Shown here: positions 52,176 through 59,597 of the stretch, one piece after another
Position numbering within the stretch: position 1 is the first letter of the stretch
How the letters are laid out: the number at the start of each line of letters is the position of its first letter
Assembly (NCBI RefSeq): GCF_003116815.1
Contig: NZ_QDKQ01000071.1
Location: 1-64,000, forward strand
From: Caulobacter endophyticus
Lineage (GTDB): Bacteria; Pseudomonadota; Alphaproteobacteria; Caulobacterales; Caulobacteraceae
DNA length: 64,000 nt
Direction: 5' to 3'
The notes under the pieces: generated by a model
Databases searched by the model: none
What the model was told of the DNA's origin: nothing
The model's input: only the letters and a program-made list of their open reading frames with translations
Position numbers and translations under genes: made by a program

Positions 52176-52679
52176 TCAGCTGGTTTCCCGCGCAATCCGC
52201 AATTGGGCCAGTACCCGGCGTAGGTGGTTTTCGACGGTGGTGGTCGAAACGCCGTAGAGCGCGGCGATGTCGACGATCCGCTTGTCCTCGAAACGGTTGA
52301 GCCGGAACATGGTCCGGCCCGGATCGGGCAGGACTTCCAGCGCGTCGAGAACCCGCGCCAGCGCCTGGCGGTCGATGACGCTGGCCTCGGCCGAGGCGGC
52401 CCCGATCGGCCCCCAGAGATAGGTCTCGGCCCTGGCCTGGATGCGCTGCCGGGCCGCCTCCGCGCGGCGATGATCGATCGCCAGATTGGAAGCCAGCCGG
52501 AAGAGGTAGGCGCGCGGGTTGCGCACGGCCGCGTCCTCGATCTGCTGCACCTTCAGCCACAGCCTCTGCACCACGTCCTCGGCGGCCGTCAGGCTGCCGA
52601 CGATGCGCGTCGTGCGTCGCAGCAGGGCTGCGTGCTCGGACACGAGCAGCGCCGTGAGGGATTGGGCGAGGGAAGGCAT
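52176..52679 (-). CDS. fecI: FecI-like ECF sigma factor
   Basis: A 167-residue sigma-70 ECF factor. Region 2 is visible in EDVVQRLWLKVQQIEDAAVRNPRAYLFRLASNLAIDHRR (cited in part), and region 4 as DIAALYGVSTTTVENHLRRVLAQLR. It transcribes the receptor gene when iron is low and the inducer is bound. The order is sigma, FecR, receptor. A TTGAGAA-TCG-TTCTCAA palindrome 39 bases upstream of the start is a good Fur-box candidate. Confidence 0.93.
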   Translation of the reverse strand: MPSLAQSLTALLVSEHAALLRRTTRIVGSLTAAEDVVQRLWLKVQQIEDAAVRNPRAYLFRLASNLAIDHRRAEAARQRIQARAETYLWGPIGAASAEASVIDRQALARVLDALEVLPDPGRTMFRLNRFEDKRIVDIAALYGVSTTTVENHLRRVLAQLRIARETS

Positions 52680-52717
52680 GACCGGGGTGAATCGCTAAGG
52701 CGGTCTTGTTAGAGCAA

Positions 52718-52734
52718 TTGAGAATCGTTCTCAA
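52718..52734. promoter_or_regulatory. Fur-box-like palindrome upstream of fecI
   Basis: TTGAGAATCGTTCTCAA has perfect 7-bp arms around TCG. Fur sites in proteobacteria are commonly TGAGAAT...ATTCTCA. It lies between fecI (leftward) and the 3' end of tonB, so it should give iron repression of the sigma factor. Confidence 0.75.
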
Positions 52735-52770
52735 CATATTGGCCGAGCGGGCTTCGCGACACGACCGTGC

Positions 52771-53532
52771 TCAGGGCGCGCCAATGAAGAATTCCACCGG
52801 CACGACCAGCTCCACCTGGTCGGGGCGCTCGACGGGGATCGGGGGCAGGGGCTGGGCCCGCTTGGGGGTCTCCACGGCTGCCCGGTCGAGTTCGGTGAAG
52901 CCGGATGAGCGTTCCAGGCGCGCCCACAGCACCTTGCCGCCGCGATCCATGCGGAAGCGCACGTGGGCGACGCCCTGCTGGCGGCGCAATTGCGCGGCGG
53001 GCGGATAGCGCCGCTTCTTCTCCAGCGCGGCCAGGACCTGACCCTCCCATGTGGCGACCGCGTTGCTGGCTGCGCGCGGCGCGACGAGGGCGGCCAGCAC
53101 CGGCGGCGCCGTAGTCTCGGGCGCGGCCGGGCCGGGATCGGTCGGCGCGCTGGGACGCGGCGGGGTGAAGAACACCGGCTCGGGCGCGCTCGGCGCGGGC
53201 TTGACCGGCGGCGGATCCGGCGGCGTGGGGTGGGCGGCCTGGCGCTCGACCTGCTCGGGACCGGGCGGAACCTCGCGTTGCGGGACCGGCGGCGAGGCCG
53301 TTTCCAGTTCCACCACCATCGGCGCGGCCGGCGGCGGTGCGACGAAATCGGGATGGAAGCCGCCGAACAGCAGCGCGCCCACCAGCGCGGCGTGCAGGCC
53401 GACCGAGATCGCCAGGCCCGCGGCCGTGCGCGAGCCGCGCCGCGGCAAGGCTGTCGACAGCGGCGAGGGCGCCGCGACCGGCGCAGGCCAGGGCGGCGCC
53501 GTCTCGTCCTGAAGCAGGGTGATAGGCTTCAC
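52771..53532 (-). CDS. tonB: TonB energy-transducing protein
   Basis: A 253-residue TonB. A short N-terminus is followed by a single membrane helix (about residue 37-58, LAISVGLHAALVGALLFGG), then a Pro-rich periplasmic spacer (EPVFFTPPRPSAPTDPGP) and the C-terminal domain with YPPAAQLRRQQGVAHVRFRMDRGG and a final VPVEFFIG. It couples ExbBD proton motive force to the TonB receptors; no exbBD is in this window. The GTG start overlaps the stop of the DUF454 gene (GTGA), so they are coupled. It belongs to the heme oxygenase-DUF454-tonB operon. Confidence 0.92.
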   Translation of the reverse strand: MKPITLLQDETAPPWPAPVAAPSPLSTALPRRGSRTAAGLAISVGLHAALVGALLFGGFHPDFVAPPPAAPMVVELETASPPVPQREVPPGPEQVERQAAHPTPPDPPPVKPAPSAPEPVFFTPPRPSAPTDPGPAAPETTAPPVLAALVAPRAASNAVATWEGQVLAALEKKRRYPPAAQLRRQQGVAHVRFRMDRGGKVLWARLERSSGFTELDRAAVETPKRAQPLPPIPVERPDQVELVVPVEFFIGAP

Positions 53533-53939
53533 CCCTGCGCGCCCCGCGACGGACGCGAGACCACATAGGCCGCGCACAGGCCGATGATCGTCGTCACCAT
53601 CAGCAACAGCGGCCACTTCGGATGGGCGCTCCACCAGAAGATGGCCAGCCCCAGCGCCATGCCGACGCAGGCCATCAGCTTGGCCGCCGGCGGAATGGCC
53701 CGGTCGCGCCGCCAGGCCCGCAGCGTCGGGCCAAACCGCGGGTGGTCCAGCAGCCAGGCCTCGAGTCTTGGCGAGGACTTGGCGAAGCAGGCGGCGGCCA
53801 TGATCAGGAACACCGTGGTCGGCATCAGCGGCACGACCGCGCCGATAAAGCCCAGCGCGACGCAAGCCAGGCCCATGACCAGCCAGGTCCAGCGATACAG
53901 GCGGGTACGCTTGGGCTGCGGATCAGGCGAAGGCGTCAT
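53529..53939 (-). CDS. DUF454 (YbaN-type) inner-membrane protein
   Basis: A 136-residue protein with two hydrophobic helix pairs. DUF454 features are WLVMGLACVALGFIGAVVPLMPTTVFLI followed by AACFAKSSPRLEAWLLDHPRFG (both cited in part). The function is unknown. Its end overlaps the tonB start by 4 bases and its start overlaps the heme oxygenase gene by 17 bases, so all three are translated in a coupled chain. Consistent location with heme oxygenase suggests a role in heme or iron handling. Confidence 0.9.
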   Translation of the reverse strand: MTPSPDPQPKRTRLYRWTWLVMGLACVALGFIGAVVPLMPTTVFLIMAAACFAKSSPRLEAWLLDHPRFGPTLRAWRRDRAIPPAAKLMACVGMALGLAIFWWSAHPKWPLLLMVTTIIGLCAAYVVSRPSRGAQG

Positions 53940-54519
53940 CGACCAGTCCCCGCACCCGGCGGAACGCGGCGACGGCGCCGTCTACGGCGCGGGTTTCCTC
54001 GACGTCGCCGAACGGCAGGCCGTCGAGCGCCGCCACGAAGCTGCGCCAGTGACGGCCGCGGCCCTCGGGGTGAGGCGCCAGGTGACGGGCGCCGAAGGTT
54101 TCGTCCAGGTCCAGTCCTGCGGCCGCCTTCAGCAGGAAGGCCGCGCCGAGGTTGGATCCCTCGGCGACGTATAGCCAGCCGAAGGCCTCTGCGGCGTCGA
54201 CGGGCCCCCGGCCGAAGACCGGGGGCTGGTCGGCGCCCGGCGCTGGCTGGCCCAGGTCCTGGATGTCCCTGGCGATCAGGTCCAGCCGGCGGCGCTCCGG
54301 CAGATCGGGCGCCAGGGCGACCAGGTCCGGGTGCGTGTAGAGCGCGTCGATTTCGCGATGGAAGCCCCACTGCGCCTTCAGGAACTTGCTGTAGCGAACA
54401 CGGTCTCGGAACGGCTCCAGCGACATGATGCGGCTGTCGAGCTGCTCGTGGGTGGTGTTGGTGCGGGCCTTGAGCCGCTTGGCGCGGGACGGGTCGTGGA
54501 TCGAGACGTGTGCGTTCAT
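53923..54519 (-). CDS. Heme oxygenase (bacterial HO-1 family)
   Basis: A 198-residue all-helical heme oxygenase. It cleaves heme to biliverdin, iron and CO. The likely proximal heme ligand is the His in TNTTHEQLDSRIM. The distal-helix motif WLYVAEGSNLGAAFLLK is present and corresponds to the glycine-rich kink of the family. It begins the operon with DUF454 and tonB. Either iron acquisition from heme, or biliverdin supply for a phytochrome, is possible. The neighbouring receptor favours iron. No distinct ribosome site is obvious. Confidence 0.9.
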   Translation of the reverse strand: MNAHVSIHDPSRAKRLKARTNTTHEQLDSRIMSLEPFRDRVRYSKFLKAQWGFHREIDALYTHPDLVALAPDLPERRRLDLIARDIQDLGQPAPGADQPPVFGRGPVDAAEAFGWLYVAEGSNLGAAFLLKAAAGLDLDETFGARHLAPHPEGRGRHWRSFVAALDGLPFGDVEETRAVDGAVAAFRRVRGLVDDAFA

Positions 54520-54962
54520 GGGGGCCTTCCGGATCGTTGCGAGGGGGCTGAGAGAGATCGGCGATCGCCTCGCATTCGCGCCTTCATGGATATGACGAAT
54601 CCGGAAGGGACTTTCCCAATCAGAAATCTGCTGGTCGCGCGCCAGCTCGCAACTTCGCCGCCGTCATGTGTTGGCGGCATCGGACGCGATCGGTCGTTGG
54701 GAACTGGGCTCTTACCGGGAGGGAGCGCGATATTCGGCGTCCGTCACCGGGCTCAACCAGGTCACGCTTTGCCCATCCAGGGCTTCGGCGACGTCCTTGA
54801 TGGGGACCTGAGGATCGACGCGGTGCTGGTAGATGAGGTCGATCCGGTCGGTGCGCAGGCGCTTGAGCATGCCTTCGACCGCCACCTTGATGTGCTCGGG
54901 CCGGCTGTTGAGGTCCGGCCTGCGCTGGCCGGTCTCAGGATCGATGTAATTGAGTCTAGACC
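54520..54962. other. Spacer with decayed AKR-cupin chimera
   Basis: A 443-base region. Its 3' part (54712-54957) carries a pseudogene on the minus strand. Its 5' part should hold the promoter of the heme oxygenase operon; no Fur-like palindrome was found there. Confidence 0.5.
54712..54957 (-). pseudogene. Decayed aldo/keto reductase fused to a cupin C-terminus
   Basis: An 81-codon open stretch lacking a start. The N-terminal part reads IDPETGQRRPDLNSRPEHIK and continues RTDRIDLIYQHRVDPQVPI, the central segment of aldo/keto reductases, including the His of the catalytic tetrad (YQHRVDP). It continues without frameshift into DGQSVTWLSPVTDAEYRAPSR. This resembles the C-terminus of the intact cupin at 43.5 kb (GSPVTWMEKVTDAQYLAGPP). 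A deletion joining two neighbouring genes at the shared EALDG coding sequence explains it. No activity is expected. Confidence 0.6.
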
Positions 54963-55871
54963 TTAGGCCGCCTGCGAGCGCCTGACCGCGCGCTCGATCG
55001 CCTTGCTGAACAACAGGCCGGCTGGCGAGGGCGAATGGGCTGCGTGGGTGATCATGCCGATCGAGCGTGCGATCGTCGGCGTTTCCAGCCGTCGCCAGGT
55101 CAGGGCCGGCGAGGCGATCTGGGCCAGGGTCAGGCGCGGCAGAACCGAAAGGCCCAGCCCCTCGGCCACCAGGCTGCCGATCGTAGTCGGCTGCTTGCAG
55201 TTGAACAGCGGCTTGATGGCCAGGTCCGCCTCCTTGAAGGCCGCGTCGATCAGACCATGCAGGCTGCTGTCGGCGCTCATGCCGATGAACGGCCGGTCAG
55301 CCAGCACCGACCAGGGATAGACCTCGCCGGCGGTCAGCGGGTCGTCGTGCCGGCAGACCAGCACAAGTTCGTCGGGCATCAGGGCCCGATAGCGCAGGTC
55401 GCTCTGGGCGGGCGGCGGCGTAGCCAGGCCGATATCGGCCTCGCCGGCGGCTACTGCGCGATGCACGGGTCCCGATACGTCTTCCCAGATATCGATCTGC
55501 ACCTCGGGATGCTTTGACTGGAACTCCTTGATCGCGGCCGGCAGGACGGCCGCGGCGACGGAGGGCAGGGCGGCGATGCGCACCCGGCCCTGACGGCCGC
55601 CAATGAACTGGTCCAGCTCGTCGAAGGCCTCATCGTAGGTCTTCAGCAGCCGCTCGGCCAGCGGGCGCAGGTGCTCGCCGGCGGCGGTAAGGGTGACGTT
55701 GCGGGTGTCGCGGTCGAACAGGCGCGCGCCGATCCGCCCCTCGATCAGCTGGATGGTGCGGCTGAAGGCCGGCTGGGAGACGCCCAGCGCCGTGGCCGCG
55801 TCGCGAAAGCTGCCGAGCTCGGTAAGCTTCAGGAAGGCTTCGATCTGGGGAAGGGTCAGGCGGATACGCAT
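54963..55871 (-). CDS. LysR family transcriptional regulator
   Basis: A 302-residue LysR-type regulator. The N-terminal winged helix is IEAFLKLTELGSFRDAATALGVSQPAFSRTIQLIE, followed by LFDRDTRNVTLT (both cited in part). The effector domain follows with ADIGLATPP and GLGLSVLPR. It is divergent from a class III CoA-transferase across 243 bases. An ATGCGC-GAG-GCGCAT site (T-N11-A) lies in the spacer. It probably activates the CoA-ester pathway genes with a pathway intermediate as effector. Confidence 0.9.
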   Translation of the reverse strand: MRIRLTLPQIEAFLKLTELGSFRDAATALGVSQPAFSRTIQLIEGRIGARLFDRDTRNVTLTAAGEHLRPLAERLLKTYDEAFDELDQFIGGRQGRVRIAALPSVAAAVLPAAIKEFQSKHPEVQIDIWEDVSGPVHRAVAAGEADIGLATPPPAQSDLRYRALMPDELVLVCRHDDPLTAGEVYPWSVLADRPFIGMSADSSLHGLIDAAFKEADLAIKPLFNCKQPTTIGSLVAEGLGLSVLPRLTLAQIASPALTWRRLETPTIARSIGMITHAAHSPSPAGLLFSKAIERAVRRSQAA

Positions 55872-55990
55872 GGGAAGGTCCAGTCGGCCCCGGGGGGCTT
55901 TGCGGCGCGGACCCTATCGGCGCCGAAAGCGCGGTGTCCAGGCCTCGTGGCCGGCCGTCGTCGCTTCTTCCGTACACAGCGCGGAACGGC

Positions 55991-56005
55991 ATGCGCGAGG
56001 CGCAT
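55991..56005. promoter_or_regulatory. LysR-type T-N11-A operator
   Basis: ATGCGC-GAG-GCGCAT is a perfect 6-3-6 inverted repeat containing the T-N11-A frame. It is between the LysR gene and the CoA-transferase gene, about 110 bases upstream of the latter, where a LysR activator would be expected to bind. Confidence 0.5.
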
Positions 56006-56114
56006 CGATAGATAATCAGGGCGACATTGAAGGCCTCGCGACACGGACCGCATAGAGGATGCATGCCGCCGCTCCACCTGGGCATGGCGGGTCTTCTGGT
56101 CATCGGGACGCGTA

Positions 56115-57347
56115 ATGACACCCTTGTTGAGCGGTATCCGGGTCGTCGAACTCAGCGCAGTGGTGATGGGACCCTTCGCCGGCCAGATTCTGGCCGACCT
56201 GGGCGCGGAGGTGATCAAGATCGAGCCCCTGGGCGGCGACATCGCCCGCACCGCCGCGCCCGTCGGGGCCGGCGGCGGGGCCATGTTCCTCAACAACAAC
56301 CGCAACAAGAAGGTCATCGCCGTCGACCTCAAGAGCGCCGAGGGCCAGGCCATCGCCCAACGCTTGGTCGAAGAATGCGACGTGCTGCTGCACAACATGC
56401 GCGTCGATGCGATCGAGCGGCTAGGTCTTGGTTTCGAGGCCGCTCGCGCGCTCAATCCGGCGATCATCCACTGCTCGGCGATCGGCTTCGGGCAGGGCGG
56501 TCGCTATCGCGACCTGCCGGCCTTCGACGACATCATCCAGGCGGCCAGCGGCCTGGCGGGGCTGTCCACCAACTTCGGCCACGACCCGCAGTTCGTGCCG
56601 ACAAATCTCGCCGACAAGGTGGGGGCGCTCTACACGGTCTACGGCGTGCTGGCGGCCCTGGTCGCCCGCGCCGGCGGCCGTCGCGAGGCGATGCGCATAG
56701 AGGCGCCGATGTTCGAGGCCGTGACCTCGTTCCTGCTCAACGAGCATCTGGCCGGCGCCACCTTCGGAGAGACCGGCGAGGGCATGGGCTACAAGCGGCT
56801 GTTCGCCCGCGACCGTCGCCCATACCGAACGCTGGACGGCTGGCTGGCGGTGCTGCCCTACACCCAGCCTCAGTGGACCCGCTTTTTCGCCGAAGCCGGC
56901 CGGAGCGACATTCTCGAGGCCCCATGGTTCGCCGACCCTGTCGAGCGAAACCGCCGGATTGGCGCTCTCTATGGCGAGCTTTCGGGCATACTGGCGACGC
57001 GCAGCACCAGGGACTGGGTCGAGACCCTGACCAGGCTCGACATCCCGTGTTCGCCGGTGCGTTCGATGCAGGACCTGATCGACGACCCGCACCTGGCCGA
57101 CATCGGCTTTTTCACGCCGTCGGGCGACTATCCGCCGGACGTGACCCGCGCGTTGCCGCAGCCGGTGGTGTTCGAGGGCGTCGAGCGGGTTCCCGACCGC
57201 GCCGCGCCGTCCTTGGGCGCCGACACCCGCGAGATCCTGGCCGCCTGCGGCTATGACCAACGCCAGATCGACGGCTTGGCCGCGCGCGGCGTCATCCACG
57301 ACGGCGCCGTTGCGCTGCTTGCCAAGACCGGATCGTCCGCCTCGTGA
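56115..57347 (+). CDS. Class III CoA-transferase (CaiB/BaiF family)
   Basis: A 410-residue family III CoA-transferase. It moves CoA between carboxylic acids through an aspartyl-CoA intermediate. The likely catalytic Asp is in DLPAFDDIIQAASGLAG. Family marks are VVELSAVVMGPFAGQILADLGAEVIKIEPL (cited in part) and NRNKKVIAVDLKS. The stop overlaps the GTG of the next gene by 4 bases. It is divergent from LysR. A MaoC hydratase and CitE-type lyase lie 6 kb downstream, so activation of a C5-dicarboxylate such as itaconate or mesaconate is a reasonable guess. Confidence 0.88.
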   Translation: MTPLLSGIRVVELSAVVMGPFAGQILADLGAEVIKIEPLGGDIARTAAPVGAGGGAMFLNNNRNKKVIAVDLKSAEGQAIAQRLVEECDVLLHNMRVDAIERLGLGFEAARALNPAIIHCSAIGFGQGGRYRDLPAFDDIIQAASGLAGLSTNFGHDPQFVPTNLADKVGALYTVYGVLAALVARAGGRREAMRIEAPMFEAVTSFLLNEHLAGATFGETGEGMGYKRLFARDRRPYRTLDGWLAVLPYTQPQWTRFFAEAGRSDILEAPWFADPVERNRRIGALYGELSGILATRSTRDWVETLTRLDIPCSPVRSMQDLIDDPHLADIGFFTPSGDYPPDVTRALPQPVVFEGVERVPDRAAPSLGADTREILAACGYDQRQIDGLAARGVIHDGAVALLAKTGSSAS

Positions 57348-57943
57348 CCAGACCCTTTGAAACCTGGACCAACCAGGACGTCGCCGACCTCATCGCCGCC
57401 AATCCGCTGGCCTGGATCGTTACGCATGGCGCATCGGGCTTTCGGGCCACGCCGGCGCCGCTGCTGGCCGACCTCGACGCCGACGGCATGCTGGTCACGC
57501 TGACCGGCCACCTGGCGCGCTCCAACCCGCAGGTCGCCGATCTCGAGGCCGACGGCCGGGCGCTGCTGCTGTTCATGGGGGCGCACGGCTACGTCTCGCC
57601 GTCCTGGATGGCCGACCGCACCCAGGCGCCCACCTGGAACTATGCGGTTCTGCGCATCGCCGCACACGTGCGCTTTGGCGCGGCCTCCGTCGAGGAGGCT
57701 CTGGAGCGTCTGTCTGACGCGATGGAGGAGGGCCGCCCCAACGCCTGGTCGCCCACCGAGATGGGCGAACGCTACGGGCGCCTGGGCCGCGGTGTCGTCG
57801 CCTTTCGGGCGCAGGTCGAACGTGTCGACGGCCGCTTCAAGCTGGGGCAGGACGAGCGCGACGACGTCTATGCCGACATCATGGCTGGCCTGGGCCAAGG
57901 CGATCTGGCCGACTGGATGACGCGGTTCAATCCGGGCCGCTGA
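57344..57943 (+). CDS. PaiB-like FMN-binding protein
   Basis: A 199-residue protein of the PaiB/FMN-binding split-barrel family. Signatures are VTHGASGFRATPAPLLAD, GHLARSNPQVADL and SPSWMADRTQAPTWNYAVLRI. Family members are reported as negative regulators or flavin-binding proteins of uncertain function. The GTG start overlaps the CoA-transferase stop (GTGA), so it is translationally coupled to it. The role in this pathway is not known. Confidence 0.87.
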   Translation: MTRPFETWTNQDVADLIAANPLAWIVTHGASGFRATPAPLLADLDADGMLVTLTGHLARSNPQVADLEADGRALLLFMGAHGYVSPSWMADRTQAPTWNYAVLRIAAHVRFGAASVEEALERLSDAMEEGRPNAWSPTEMGERYGRLGRGVVAFRAQVERVDGRFKLGQDERDDVYADIMAGLGQGDLADWMTRFNPGR

Positions 57944-57957
57944 GGCCCTGCCATCGC

Positions 57958-58383
57958 CTAGACGCTGCTTAGCAACAGACTGGTCTCGCTGTTCTGAATG
58001 CCGGGGATCTCGCGTACGTCGCGCAGCACCCGGTCGAAGTCGGCAAGGCTGGCCGCGCGAATCTCGGCCACCAGGTCCCAGGCCCCGTTGGTGGTGTGCA
58101 GCGAGTGCAGCTCGGGCAGGCCCCGCAGGCTGCGGATCGCCGCCGTTGTCGACTTGCCCACCACCTCGATCAGCATCACCGCCCGCACCTCGCCGGGGTC
58201 CAGGTCCTGGCGCACCCGTACGGTGAAGCCCAGCACCGCGCCGCTGTCGATCAGCCGCCCCAGGCGGCTCTCCACCGTCTGACGCGACACGCCCAGCTGG
58301 GTCGCCAGCCGGGACACGGGCGCGCGTCCGTCCTCACGCAGCAGGGCCACCAGGCGCTTGTCGAGGGGGTCAAATATATGCAT
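57958..58383 (-). CDS. Lrp/AsnC family transcriptional regulator
   Basis: A 141-residue Lrp-type regulator. The helix-turn-helix is LDKRLVALLREDGRAPVSRLATQLGVSRQTVESRL (cited in part). A RAM effector domain follows (VRAVMLIEVVGKSTT...GAWDLVAEIRAASLADFDRVL). The start at 58383 (MHIFDPLDKRL) matches the family length; an upstream extension to 58419 is open but unlikely. It is divergent from ornithine cyclodeaminase across 127 bases, so the ligand is probably ornithine, arginine or proline. Confidence 0.9.
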   Translation of the reverse strand: MHIFDPLDKRLVALLREDGRAPVSRLATQLGVSRQTVESRLGRLIDSGAVLGFTVRVRQDLDPGEVRAVMLIEVVGKSTTAAIRSLRGLPELHSLHTTNGAWDLVAEIRAASLADFDRVLRDVREIPGIQNSETSLLLSSV

Positions 58384-58510
58384 GCGAAAAGTTCGTGTTC
58401 GGGCTGTGCAATTCGCCAAGAGACGGCGTGAAATCGATGAGGTTTCGCAATGTCGGCCGTATCGCCGCCCGGCCTAGGCTCTCTCCACTGATCGAGGAGG
58501 AGAGAAGGCC

Positions 58511-59551
58511 TTGCTGTTCGTTGATGTCGCCGCCGTCGTGAAGCTGGTCGAGCAGATCGGGATCGAGACCGTGCTTGCCGAAATGGCGGGCTATATCGAG
58601 GAGGACTTCCGGCGCTGGGAGGACTTCGAGAAGTCGCCTCGCCTGGCCAGCCACTCCGACCACGGCGTGATCGAGCTGATGCCCACCAGCGACGGTCGCG
58701 AATTCACCTTCAAGTACGTCAACGGTCACCCCGGCAACACGGCCGACGGCCTGCAGACGGTGGTCGGCTTCGGCGTGCTGGCCAATGTGCGCACCGGCTA
58801 TCCGGAGATGATCGCCGAGATGACGCTGACCACGGCCCTGCGCACGGCGGCGACCTCGGCCATGGCGGCCCGTCACCTGGCCCGCGACGACGCCGAGACC
58901 ATGGCGATCATCGGCCTGGGCGCACAGTCGGAGTTCCAGGCTCACGCCTTCCGCGCCGTGCTGGGCGTGCGCCGCCTGCGGGTGTTCGACATCGACCCGG
59001 CCGCGACCCGCAAGTTCATGGCCAACATGCGCGGACGCGGCTTCGACATCGTCGCCGCCGCCAGCGCGGCCGAGGCGGTGTTGGGGGCCGATATCGTCAC
59101 CACTGTCACGGCCGATCGGGCCCGTAATCACATCCTGTCGGACAACATGGTCGGGGCCGGCGTGCACCTGAACGCGGTCGGGGGCGACTGCCCGGGCAAG
59201 ACCGAACTGCAGTCCGATATCCTGAGGCGCGGCGAGGTGTTCGTGGAGTTCACGCCCCAGACCCGCATCGAGGGCGAGATCCAGCAGCTGGAGCCCGATT
59301 TCCCGGTCACCGAGCTGTGGCAGGTGGTCAGCGGCCAGGCGCCTGGCCGGCGCGGGGCGGGCCAGATCACGGTCTTCGACTCCGTCGGCTTCGCGATCGA
59401 GGACTTCTCGGCGCTGCGCTACCTGCGCGACCGCATCGCCGTCGTCGGCGGGGCCACGCGACTGGACATGCTGGCCGCGCCCGCCGACCCGCGCGATCTC
59501 TTCGGCCTGGTGGGCGCCGAACCGGCGGTCGAGCGGGCGCTCGCCAGCTGA
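58511..59551 (+). CDS. ocd: Ornithine cyclodeaminase
   Basis: A 346-residue enzyme of the ornithine cyclodeaminase/mu-crystallin family. It converts L-ornithine to L-proline and ammonia using NAD. The catalytic signature FKYVNGHPGNTADGLQTVVGFGVLANVRTGYP is cited in part; the dinucleotide fold starts AIIGLGAQSEFQ. The strongest start is a TTG at 58511 with GGAGG 12 bases upstream. The divergent Lrp gene suggests amino-acid-dependent control. Other family members make different imino acids, so the exact substrate is inferred from the close fit to the Agrobacterium-type enzyme. Confidence 0.9.
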   Translation: MLFVDVAAVVKLVEQIGIETVLAEMAGYIEEDFRRWEDFEKSPRLASHSDHGVIELMPTSDGREFTFKYVNGHPGNTADGLQTVVGFGVLANVRTGYPEMIAEMTLTTALRTAATSAMAARHLARDDAETMAIIGLGAQSEFQAHAFRAVLGVRRLRVFDIDPAATRKFMANMRGRGFDIVAAASAAEAVLGADIVTTVTADRARNHILSDNMVGAGVHLNAVGGDCPGKTELQSDILRRGEVFVEFTPQTRIEGEIQQLEPDFPVTELWQVVSGQAPGRRGAGQITVFDSVGFAIEDFSALRYLRDRIAVVGGATRLDMLAAPADPRDLFGLVGAEPAVERALAS

Positions 59552-59597
59552 TCGCCGGCCGGCGCCGCTCCGGGGGGCGGCGCCGGAAGCTCCGATT

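Noticed and set aside
54541..54711. Plus-strand small ORF near 54585 (MDMTNPEGTFPIRN...)
   Set aside because: It has no ribosome site, no homology I recognise, and lies in the promoter region of the heme oxygenase operon.
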